A model generated the notes under the pieces. That model made no database searches and was not told where the DNA came from. It saw only the letters and a program-made list of their open reading frames with translations. Below are positions 15,981 through 24,138 of a stretch of DNA of 44,356 nucleotides, piece by piece; position 1 is the first letter of the stretch, and every line of letters begins with the position of its first letter. The DNA is taken from positions 1-44,356 of the forward strand of contig JAQXEV010000029.1 in the NCBI GenBank assembly GCA_029250665.1. Direction: 5' to 3'. A program made the translations under genes and the position numbers. This DNA comes from Candidatus Thalassarchaeaceae archaeon (GTDB lineage: Archaea > Thermoplasmatota > Poseidoniia > Poseidoniales > Thalassarchaeaceae).

Positions 15981-18821
15981 TCAACTGAATTGGAAGCTGC
16001 AAGTCTCGCAAGAAGAGGAGCCAACAGCAGCCTCGGTACCACAGACTGGACAAACGTCAGGGGTTAGTATAGCCTGAGTCTCTGCTTCTTCTCCATCTAC
16101 CTCTTCTGAGTCCTCAGTGGCCTCTTCTTCAACCTCTTCCCACTCTGGCTCGATGGCTTGCACCTGTGGCTTTGAGAAGTCGACCGAATCATCCCCATCG
16201 GGCTCTCCCTCAGTCACTGCAGGTTCTTCGACAACCTCATCAGTTGCCTCCTCGACTTCTGCATCCTCGACATCATCATCCGCCTCTGGTTCTGGCTCAT
16301 GGGCTGGAGGCTCAGGCATCGAGCGTGTCGCTTCATCGACCCAATCGGGTAGATTCGGCTCCTCGTCAACCTCGTCACCGAAGGTGGCACCGTGGTAATC
16401 TTGTGCGTCGGCGACCTTGTATTCGCTCTCGGAATCGCCCTGAATCTCAAAAACAACTTCGATGCGCTCGCTCTTCTCGATACGGCCAATCGGCCAACTG
16501 ACATGAGTTCCCTCTCTGGCCGATTCTTTACTGAAATCGATAGTACGTTCGCCGGATTGGTTCGATCGTACGGTTGATTTCTCAATATTGAAAGTGCCAG
16601 GGACTACATCGTGCAGCGAGAGATCCTCGAGTGCGCTATCGGAGTCGTTTTGGAACATCAATAGAATCTCATAACGACCAGGGCCGGCGGCTGGGAAAAC
16701 TTCCTTGCCTGTCGAGAAGCGCCTACGACGATGGACAACTCTGATCATTGGAGCGCGGTTACAGAATCGAGTTGCGACCGGGCCAAACCTTTCCATACTG
16801 AAATCGGTCCGAATCGGCGCTGCCAATCTGTCATTCTTTGGCGATGGATCCTCGGCATGCAGCGGATAACTAATCGTCAAAGATTTGCCAGGCTGCAAGC
16901 CGAGAGGAGCAGAGGTACCAACAGTGATTCGAAGCGCGTGGCCTTGAGAATCAGGTGAGATAAGTTGCTCTTCGAGTTGAGTTCCGTCGACCACCTCGAT
17001 ACGATATTGATCATGATTCAAGTCCGTTCCTTCAATCTCAATACGGACTTGATCTGAAGAAGGTGTGTTGAATATTCCAGGTATGTCATCAAGCAAGCGC
17101 ATGACGTTTATCGGGGCTGAGCCAGTGTTTTCCACGACCGTTATACAATCGAGATCAGAGGGGACGTAAGAGCGGATGCGTGAGATGCTGTACTGCTTGT
17201 TGACCTCGGCATCGAGGACCTTGATACTCCTCTCCTTCAGTTCAAGAACACCAGTCGATTCGACGTTTGCACGAGGAAGAATCGAGTAATTAATTTCATG
17301 AGTGAAATTTGGTTTATCGATTGCTTCAATTCGCTTTTCAAGCGAGTCCCAGAGTCCTTCTGGAGGAATGTCTTCTCGGATGTCCTCCATCTCCAAAAAC
17401 GGATCACTACGGCCTGCTAACCACACTGTGGCACCCGATAAACTGACAACGAATGACGACCGGTTTTCGACAACGAGTTTGCAATGGAAAACATCGGGTC
17501 GGTCGTCTTCCTTGGGTGAGACGTAGCCGAATTGTCGAGCCCTAGATGTAACTGCATCGAACTGGGCTCGGGAAACCGTCGCTTCACACGAATATGCCCC
17601 GCTTACCGTACCTGTTGCGAAACGCTGGATGGTTCGAGTGGTGACTCTCGGTGCAATTTCGAGAGTGGAACTCTCACCTACTGAGAGTCGGCCGATACGC
17701 CAAACTAGTTCCTTGTCTTTGATATCGTATTCCGGGCCTTCTGAGAGTTCGAAATTCTCAGGAAGGGCGCGTCGCACAACGACGTCCGTGAGCGCAACAG
17801 GTGCGATATTCTCAACGCTGAGGCGAACGAGAATCTCCTGAGAATGCTCTGAGTAAACCATCGATAGGCTGGCCTCTTGTGACCGCTCCGGCTCGGTGTC
17901 GATGTGTTCGCGGAGAATCATCATCCGGGGACCTGAGGCGGTGTAGGGAAGATTCGTAATCTGAGTAGCATCGAGTTCGCGAACAGTAATTGCACCGCCT
18001 CCGATATCTGTTGCTCCAGTATTCTGTAAGAGAACCTCGATGTCCCAAGCACGGTCCTTGCGACTTGAGTTTCGGAGAATAAGCTCGCCGTCGATTGATT
18101 GCTGGCGGACTGTACCATCTGGATTTAGGACCGATTCCTCCTTTTCTCTCAAAGTGACGTGTAATTTGTCTCCGGGGATTGCATCGACTTCGGCAGCCGG
18201 CCTGAGATTGCTAGAAAGTGCCGGCGCCGGTTCTCTAGGAATTGTGGCTTCTTCGATCGCTTCCTCAAAGGCGGATGCGAAAGGGTCGGCAGGCGGTGGA
18301 GCGCCAAATGGGTCATCCATCGGTGGACTATCCGCTGCCGCGTTCGGTTCCGATGCGAAGGCTGAGTCTAGTGCTGCATTGAGGCCGCTGATGTCGGCTT
18401 GCTCCTCGGCATTATCTTCCTCGGTGGGTTCATCAAGCGATGCTAGAGAATCATCGAAGGATTGGATGTCGTATCCATCGACTACCCAATCCTCGTCGTC
18501 GGCCGCATCATCAGAAACTTCCTCTGCGGTCCCCTCAAATCCAGGAGGTGGCGGGGGTGCAATACCTTCCATTCCAGGAGGAAGGGGCGGTGCTTCGAAC
18601 CCCACAGGTGGTGCAGGGGTGGATACATCGAATCCTGGTGGAATGGGTGGAGGTGTAGCAAATGGAGATTCTTCGTTTACCTCAACTTCCTCCTCAGTCG
18701 TCTCCTGTTCAATCATATCGCTAAACTCGTCCTCTTCGTCATTCACATCGAATCCCGGTGGGGGCGGAGGAGGGGGGAGCGGGGGCATGCCCGGCGGAGG
18801 AGGGGGAGGGGTATCGGACAT
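15981..18821 (-). CDS. Polyproline N-terminal, DUF11-like multi-domain protein with C-terminal zinc ribbon
   Basis: Start at MSDTPPPPPPGMPPLPPPPPPPGFDV; repeated beta-rich conserved-repeat segments (NTGSAPINVMRLLDDIPGIFNTP; NDSDSALEDLSLHDVVPGTFNIEKSTV); ends CPVCGTEAAVGSSSCETCSFQFS; no signal peptide or TM segment seen. Confidence 0.85.
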   Translation of the reverse strand: MSDTPPPPPPGMPPLPPPPPPPGFDVNDEEDEFSDMIEQETTEEEVEVNEESPFATPPPIPPGFDVSTPAPPVGFEAPPLPPGMEGIAPPPPPGFEGTAEEVSDDAADDEDWVVDGYDIQSFDDSLASLDEPTEEDNAEEQADISGLNAALDSAFASEPNAAADSPPMDDPFGAPPPADPFASAFEEAIEEATIPREPAPALSSNLRPAAEVDAIPGDKLHVTLREKEESVLNPDGTVRQQSIDGELILRNSSRKDRAWDIEVLLQNTGATDIGGGAITVRELDATQITNLPYTASGPRMMILREHIDTEPERSQEASLSMVYSEHSQEILVRLSVENIAPVALTDVVVRRALPENFELSEGPEYDIKDKELVWRIGRLSVGESSTLEIAPRVTTRTIQRFATGTVSGAYSCEATVSRAQFDAVTSRARQFGYVSPKEDDRPDVFHCKLVVENRSSFVVSLSGATVWLAGRSDPFLEMEDIREDIPPEGLWDSLEKRIEAIDKPNFTHEINYSILPRANVESTGVLELKERSIKVLDAEVNKQYSISRIRSYVPSDLDCITVVENTGSAPINVMRLLDDIPGIFNTPSSDQVRIEIEGTDLNHDQYRIEVVDGTQLEEQLISPDSQGHALRITVGTSAPLGLQPGKSLTISYPLHAEDPSPKNDRLAAPIRTDFSMERFGPVATRFCNRAPMIRVVHRRRRFSTGKEVFPAAGPGRYEILLMFQNDSDSALEDLSLHDVVPGTFNIEKSTVRSNQSGERTIDFSKESAREGTHVSWPIGRIEKSERIEVVFEIQGDSESEYKVADAQDYHGATFGDEVDEEPNLPDWVDEATRSMPEPPAHEPEPEADDDVEDAEVEEATDEVVEEPAVTEGEPDGDDSVDFSKPQVQAIEPEWEEVEEEATEDSEEVDGEEAETQAILTPDVCPVCGTEAAVGSSSCETCSFQFS

Positions 18822-18946
18822 GGTGGAAGCAGCCTCGAAGGTAAATGTGGACGCGCATTCGATTGGTTTAACCATTGCTCGCTCGCAGTCCTTCGGACTG
18901 ATTCGATTACGAATGTTTGAATTACCCCTCATGCCGGCAACAAGCC

Positions 18947-19792
18947 ATGAGCAATCAAGACGGAACCACTCCCCCGGTCATCTTTGTGGTCGGTACTGCG
19001 GGTGCAGGAAAGAGTACGCTAGTCACTGCCTTCCAACGCTGGGCTAGATTCCTACAGGTGGATGTGCTGTGTATCAATCTCGATCCAGGCGCCGAGCGAG
19101 TCCATTACGACCCTGAGTTTGATGTTCGTGATTTGGTATCTTTAGCCGACGTAATGGACGAGTACGATCTCGGCCCCAACGGGGCCCAAATCTTGGCTGC
19201 GGACTTAGTAGCAGCTCAGGCACTGGATGTGTTTGATGAGATTGAAGGATTGTCGGGCGATATCTTGGTGATTGACACGCCCGGTCAGGTTGAATTGTTT
19301 GCTTTCAGAGAGGCGAGCAGTCACTTGGTTGAGGTGCTCGGTCAGGGTCGTGCATGTTTGGCATTCTTATTCGACCCGATGCTGTCTCAGACACCAAGCG
19401 GATTCGTCTCTCAGATGCTTCTTTCGTCAATTGTTCACTTCCGCTTGGGTCTGCCAACTGCGAACTTCCTTTCCAAGGCTGATTTGCTTGACCCCGAAAC
19501 CCTTTCAAGAATTCTTGAATGGGGAGATAATCTCGATGTTTTGGAGGCGGCCTTGTATGAGGAGTCTGCAGCCGAGTCAATGGATCATCACGCTGGGACT
19601 TCGAGGGCAGAATTCGCAATTGGCCAATTACGCATGATGCAACATGCGGCCATCCAGCCAGGGCTTGTGCCTTTGTCCAGTGAGGAAGAGGAAGGGCTGG
19701 CTGACATGCTGACATTTGCTCAGACTGTATTTGGTGGTATGGCTGACATTAGAGATGGATTTGCAGGAGATATCGAACATGAGCGACAATGA
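18947..19792 (+). CDS. GPN-loop GTPase
   Basis: VGTAGAGKSTL P-loop, DLGPNGAQ GPN motif, VIDTPGQVELF; start at MSNQDGTT. Confidence 0.93.
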   Translation: MSNQDGTTPPVIFVVGTAGAGKSTLVTAFQRWARFLQVDVLCINLDPGAERVHYDPEFDVRDLVSLADVMDEYDLGPNGAQILAADLVAAQALDVFDEIEGLSGDILVIDTPGQVELFAFREASSHLVEVLGQGRACLAFLFDPMLSQTPSGFVSQMLLSSIVHFRLGLPTANFLSKADLLDPETLSRILEWGDNLDVLEAALYEESAAESMDHHAGTSRAEFAIGQLRMMQHAAIQPGLVPLSSEEEEGLADMLTFAQTVFGGMADIRDGFAGDIEHERQ

Positions 19793-20729
19793 GAAGATGG
19801 ATCTTCTTGCGATCGATGATTTGGTCGATGATTTTGAAGAGATTATCAACTGGGCGATTCGCTACAAGCATGATGTTGAGATTCATCAGGATTTCAAGCC
19901 TCTCGACGGGATGTCGATTGGCTCGATTTACGAAAAGCCCTCGACACGGACACGTGTATCATTCGAGGTAGGCGTCAGCCGCCTCGGTGGGCAACCTCTG
20001 ACTCTTCTGGCCAATGATATTCAACTAGGAAAATCCGAGTCGATTGGCGATACAGCAGCGGTTCTCTCGCGGTTCCTCGATGGTATAACCTACCGCTGCT
20101 TCGGGCATGCTGACGTTACTGAATTGGCTCGCACTGCATCGGTTCCTGTCATCAATGCCCTATCTGATATGCACCATCCTTGCCAATCAGCTGCCGACCT
20201 AATGGCAATTCGAGAGTTCGCGACATCCGATGGTCATATCGCTTGGGTTGGAGATGGAAACAATGTCTTCCACGATTTGGCACTTGCTGGATTGACACTC
20301 GGATACGATGTGAAGTATGCCACGCCGGCCGGGATGGAACCTGACGCTGATGTCCTAGCGCGTTGTCAAGAGATTGCTGCTAAGACTGGCGCGAATATCA
20401 CCGGTACGAATGATCCCGTCGAAGCTGTCACCGATGCTGGTGTCATCTACACCGATATCTTCGTCTCTATGGGCGAGGAACACATGGAGGACAAAATGGA
20501 TGCATTCGAGGGTTTTCAAGTAAACGAAGAACTCGTCGCACACGCTCGCCCGGACTACGTCTTCATGCACTGTTTACCCGCACACCGCGGAGAGGAAGTC
20601 ACCGATGGCGTAATCGATTCGAAGAATAGTATCGTCCTTGATCAGGCTGAGAATCGTATGTGGGCTCAGATGTCGCTGCTAACCTACCTGTGCAATAACG
20701 ACGCATGGCAGGCTTATCGCGAGCTCTGA
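19779..20729 (+). CDS. argF: Ornithine carbamoyltransferase
   Basis: EKPSTRTRVSFEVGVSRLGG, DMHHPCQSAADL, MHCLPAHRGEEVTDGVID; ATG overlaps the GPN GTPase end. Confidence 0.94.
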   Translation: MSDNEKMDLLAIDDLVDDFEEIINWAIRYKHDVEIHQDFKPLDGMSIGSIYEKPSTRTRVSFEVGVSRLGGQPLTLLANDIQLGKSESIGDTAAVLSRFLDGITYRCFGHADVTELARTASVPVINALSDMHHPCQSAADLMAIREFATSDGHIAWVGDGNNVFHDLALAGLTLGYDVKYATPAGMEPDADVLARCQEIAAKTGANITGTNDPVEAVTDAGVIYTDIFVSMGEEHMEDKMDAFEGFQVNEELVAHARPDYVFMHCLPAHRGEEVTDGVIDSKNSIVLDQAENRMWAQMSLLTYLCNNDAWQAYREL

Positions 20730-20760
20730 ATGGCGACGCTACTTTGTTGAACAAATCGAT

Positions 20761-21693
20761 TCAGAGAAGCGACGCGATGAGTATTCCAACCATCGCTAGA
20801 ACCATTGAACGCTTAATCAGACGAGAAGCAGCCGTATCCTCGCTGAGCACAATATGCTTCTTGACCTGCATCAAGGTGAATAGCGCAGGAGCGACAAGAA
20901 GTAAGTGAAGTTGGTCGAATACACCCAGGACAAATGGAGTCAGCAGTGCGATTAGGGTCAGAAGTAAGACTGCCCAAGCCACTGTCCGAGCCTTGTCAGC
21001 ACCAACACGCATGGCGTAGGTATTGCGACCTTCGTCACCTTCCATGTCTTCGACATCCTTGATGATCTCGCGTGCGAAGTTGTAGAGAGTTCCAACGAAG
21101 AAGAGGGAAAGCGCACGGGGATTCAGTGGGTCGAATACGCCGGCGGCTCCGTAAAGGACCACTAATCCGACCGAAAGTGAAATTGCCATATTTCCAGGCA
21201 ACCCTCTATTCTTGAGGCCGAGAAGCCATCGATCATCCTCATAATTTAGCAAGAGAGCTAAGGCGATGACCCAGATCAAAATTGTGTACTTCCATTCGCC
21301 AAGTTCGCCGATTGAGTTGGCAGTGACGGCGGCGAAGAATAGAGAAATCAATGAAATCAATCCAGTTAGAATGATTGAGATCAGAGCAGTTCTCTTGCTT
21401 ATGCGCCCAGAAGGTAATGGCCGATCCGGGCGATTCACCCTGTCAATTTCAAGGTCGAGGTAATCATTCAGAGCGTTCCAAGAGGCCATGAAGGAGTAGA
21501 CCGACAAGGCAAGCAATGTGGTGATGCGCAGATTATCATCGGAAGGGAATTCCCCGAGAGCGAGAACTGCGCCGAGGAATACTCCGACGAATCCACTGAT
21601 ACAGTTGCCTGCTCGGAAGAGCAAGACCCAATCAGCGATTCGACCCACGCCTCCGACGAGGGCGTGCGCGTCTTGATTGCTTGCACGATTCAC
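20761..21693 (-). CDS. UbiA-family prenyltransferase, likely digeranylgeranylglyceryl phosphate synthase
   Basis: NDYLDLEIDRVNRPDRPLPSGRIS and IIKDVEDMEGDEGRNTYAMRVG; GTG start overlaps the upstream stop (GTGA). Confidence 0.87.
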   Translation of the reverse strand: MNRASNQDAHALVGGVGRIADWVLLFRAGNCISGFVGVFLGAVLALGEFPSDDNLRITTLLALSVYSFMASWNALNDYLDLEIDRVNRPDRPLPSGRISKRTALISIILTGLISLISLFFAAVTANSIGELGEWKYTILIWVIALALLLNYEDDRWLLGLKNRGLPGNMAISLSVGLVVLYGAAGVFDPLNPRALSLFFVGTLYNFAREIIKDVEDMEGDEGRNTYAMRVGADKARTVAWAVLLLTLIALLTPFVLGVFDQLHLLLVAPALFTLMQVKKHIVLSEDTAASRLIKRSMVLAMVGILIASLL

Positions 21694-21944
21694 GCCGCTG
21701 CAATCAACGGTTCCGCGGACAGCGACCAGACGCAAACAGTGTATACACTGCCACGGAACTGACCGCGCTGATGCCCGACTTTGGCAAAGCGCGGATCCTT
21801 GGCGAGAATGTTACCTACCTGGTTCATCGTAGCGCCCCAGCGGAATCTCTCATTGAGGTGATCGAAAACTTCGACGGTGTTCGCATTTCCCTTCTCTTCA
21901 AGAAACACTAGAACCGCCTCTCGTAGGCGTCGTGTGCGAGACAT
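21690..21944 (-). CDS. Small winged-helix protein
   Basis: MSRTRRLREAVLVFLEEKGNANTVEVFDHLNERFRWGATMNQVGNILAKDPRFAKVGHQRGQFRGSVYTVCVW; helix-turn-helix plus wing-like pattern; TGATG overlap with the upstream ORF. Confidence 0.7.
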   Translation of the reverse strand: MSRTRRLREAVLVFLEEKGNANTVEVFDHLNERFRWGATMNQVGNILAKDPRFAKVGHQRGQFRGSVYTVCVWSLSAEPLIAAA

Positions 21945-22219
21945 CAGAACGCCTCCATTGGAATCTGGCGAGAAGCCATCACTCGCGAGTGTAATCCGGA
22001 CCAGCTGGATGGACTCACGCTAACTTCGATTGCACGTCGTGGCATTGGCTGCCAGAGTCCGTCGTCAGCCCTACCGTTTGAGGAATTGACAAGCGCCTCA
22101 GGTTGAGGTCTTCTTAGGCTTGCAGCAGTCTTGTTTAGGGCGGCGAAGGAGACGACACGAACGGGGTCGGCTCGCTTCCTGTAGATTCGTCGGCTATCGT
22201 GGTTCAGGCTTCGGTTCAT
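21944..22219 (-). CDS. Hypothetical basic protein coupled to the winged-helix gene
   Basis: MNRSLNHDSRRIYRKRADPVRVVSFAALNKTAASLRRPQPE...RQIPMEAF; stop overlaps the next ATG (TGATG). Alternative start MQTVQ at 22243. Support is context only. Confidence 0.45.
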   Translation of the reverse strand: MNRSLNHDSRRIYRKRADPVRVVSFAALNKTAASLRRPQPEALVNSSNGRADDGLWQPMPRRAIEVSVSPSSWSGLHSRVMASRQIPMEAF

Positions 22220-22352
22220 GGCCTGATGTTGCACGGTCTGCATATCAAGAACCGGAACAGAGAGGAAAGTGAAAGTGAAAGTGAACATGAAGCACTCGAA
22301 TGAGGCTCTCTCCATCGTTTTGAAATACCGAGCCTCGGTCGCCGGGCTACTC

Positions 22353-22430
22353 GCTCGTGTAGTGTAGTTCGGTCCATCATGACGGACTCTCGATCCGTCG
22401 ACCCGGGTTCAAATCCCGGCACGAGCACCA
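22353..22430 (+). tRNA. tRNA-Glu (CTC)
   Basis: GCTCGTGTAGTGTAGTTCGGTCCATCATGACGGACTCTCGATCCGTCGACCCGGGTTCAAATCCCGGCACGAGCACCA; cloverleaf, anticodon loop CTCTCGA, encoded CCA. Confidence 0.96.
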
Positions 22431-22530
22431 TTTTGACCCCATTTTGAATTCTCGAAATGACTCTTGAAATCGTCGTTTTTTTCGGTCAGAACCGTCTTAA
22501 GCACACCTTCGTTGCAGTAGTAAGGTTCTG

Positions 22531-23583
22531 ATGCGTGTAGAGCACGATGTGAAGCTTACTTTTGATGACGTATTGATTCGACCGAAGCGCAGTACGCTGG
22601 TTTCTCGCTCAGACGTATCGCTTTATCGAGACTTCAAATTCCGCCATTCCGACACTACTTGGTCAGGGGTTCCGATTGTAGCAGCCAATATGGACACGAC
22701 CGGTTTGTTCAGTATCGCATCTGAATTGCAGAAGCATAAGATGCTGACATGTATGCAGAAATTCTACTCAACTCGAGATTATGAGCAGGCTTGGAAAGAC
22801 GGAGTTGACCCTGAGTTTGTGGCGGTGACTTGCGGTTCGACGGAGAATTCGTTTGATTTACTCAAGAGAAAAATGGCTACGCACGCGGGCACCAAAATGA
22901 TCTGTATCGATGTTGCAAATGGCTACCGAGAGGTATTCCTCCAATTCGTCAAGAGGGTTCGCAGTGAATTTCCTTCAGCGATTGTGATCGCTGGCAATGT
23001 TGCTACGCGAGAGATGACTGAAGCGTTGATTCTCGCGGGCGCTGATATCGTCAAGGTTGGAATCGGTCCTGGCTCGGTTTGTACAACACGCAAGGTTGCG
23101 GGTGTTGGTTATCCTCAGCTTTCCGCTATTGCTGAGTGTGCTGATGCAGCTCATGGGCTTGCTGGTCACGTAATGGCTGATGGTGGCTGTTCAAGCCCAG
23201 GAGATGTTGCCAAGGCCTTTGCATCCGGGGCTGATTTCGTAATGCTGGGTGGTATGTTTGCTGGACACGATGAATCGGGTGGAGACCTTGTAATCGAAGA
23301 TAATGGCAAGAAATACAAATCATTCTACGGCATGTCAAGTGCCAAGGCTATGGAGACTCACTATGGAGAAGTAGCGAAACATCGTGCTCCAGAAGGAAAA
23401 GAGGTCCGAGTTCCTTACCGAGGGCCACTCGAAGTTACTGTTCAGGCAATTCTAGGTGGAGTTCGGTCGACTTGTTCCTATGTTGGTGCAAGACGTATCA
23501 AAGACCTCCCCAAATGTACTACTTTCATTCGGGTGACTCAGACGACGAATGAGGTGTATCAGCGCTTCAATGTCGAAGAATGA
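22531..23583 (+). CDS. guaC: GMP reductase
   Basis: [76 protein letters not shown]; no CBS domains, so GuaC rather than IMPDH. Confidence 0.9.
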   Translation: MRVEHDVKLTFDDVLIRPKRSTLVSRSDVSLYRDFKFRHSDTTWSGVPIVAANMDTTGLFSIASELQKHKMLTCMQKFYSTRDYEQAWKDGVDPEFVAVTCGSTENSFDLLKRKMATHAGTKMICIDVANGYREVFLQFVKRVRSEFPSAIVIAGNVATREMTEALILAGADIVKVGIGPGSVCTTRKVAGVGYPQLSAIAECADAAHGLAGHVMADGGCSSPGDVAKAFASGADFVMLGGMFAGHDESGGDLVIEDNGKKYKSFYGMSSAKAMETHYGEVAKHRAPEGKEVRVPYRGPLEVTVQAILGGVRSTCSYVGARRIKDLPKCTTFIRVTQTTNEVYQRFNVEE

Positions 23584-23604
23584 ACGGTAATTCTCACTGA
23601 GACG

Positions 23605-24078
23605 TCAGATGTCTAGGACAACCTGCGCCATCCAGCCGGGACCTTCGAAGGATGGTACACCTTCCACTCCTTCGACAATCTCACCTTCAGCCACTTCGCG
23701 AACGGCGAGGTCGTGCAGAGTAATTGCCTTCACTTCGACCTCGAGTTCGACATCACGCGCATCGACCCAAAGAACCTGCGCGCGAAAGCAATCCTTCTCT
23801 ATCACAAGGTCCGATTCTACCAACCATCGATCTTCCACATATCCCTGATAGAGGACCTCTTCGAGCCATCTGACCAGTCCCCTCTCTAGATCGCCTGTCG
23901 GAACTGCGACTGCCCATTCACCAACGTGGCGGATGTGCCCGTTGAGTAATTCCGCGCCGCGGTCAGACATCTGAATACCTTGCAAAGCCAGCGCGGCCTC
24001 CCTCAGAAGTCCACCCGGGCTGCTGGAAAATGCGCGGAAACCGATGTCCGCAGTTGTCGGCATTACCCACCAAGACAT
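23605..24078 (-). CDS. Archease-like protein (RtcB cofactor)
   Basis: MPTTADIGFRAFSSSPGGLLREAALALQGI, ELEVEVKAITLHDLAVRE, C-terminal AQVVLDI match the archease layout. Confidence 0.82.
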   Translation of the reverse strand: MSWWVMPTTADIGFRAFSSSPGGLLREAALALQGIQMSDRGAELLNGHIRHVGEWAVAVPTGDLERGLVRWLEEVLYQGYVEDRWLVESDLVIEKDCFRAQVLWVDARDVELEVEVKAITLHDLAVREVAEGEIVEGVEGVPSFEGPGWMAQVVLDI

Positions 24079-24138
24079 CGTATCACCAAGCCACCCGAGG
24101 ACCGTTCAGGGGATGAAACCCGAGGGAGATGCGGGAAA

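Noticed and set aside
18040-19047. 335-aa + strand ORF with GGGGGGSGGMPGGGGGG
   Set aside because: Antisense of the polyproline/DUF11-like gene; Gly/Ser-rich composition is a mirror of Pro/acidic codons; no domain sense.
19172-19186. Perfect palindrome GGCCCC-AAC-GGGGCC, resembling the intergenic palindromes
   Set aside because: Lies in the codons for the conserved GPN motif of the GPN-loop GTPase; coding constraint explains it.
22216-22431. Minus ORF beginning MVLVPGFEPGSTDRES
   Set aside because: This is the well-known spurious translation across a tRNA T-arm (tRNA-Glu).
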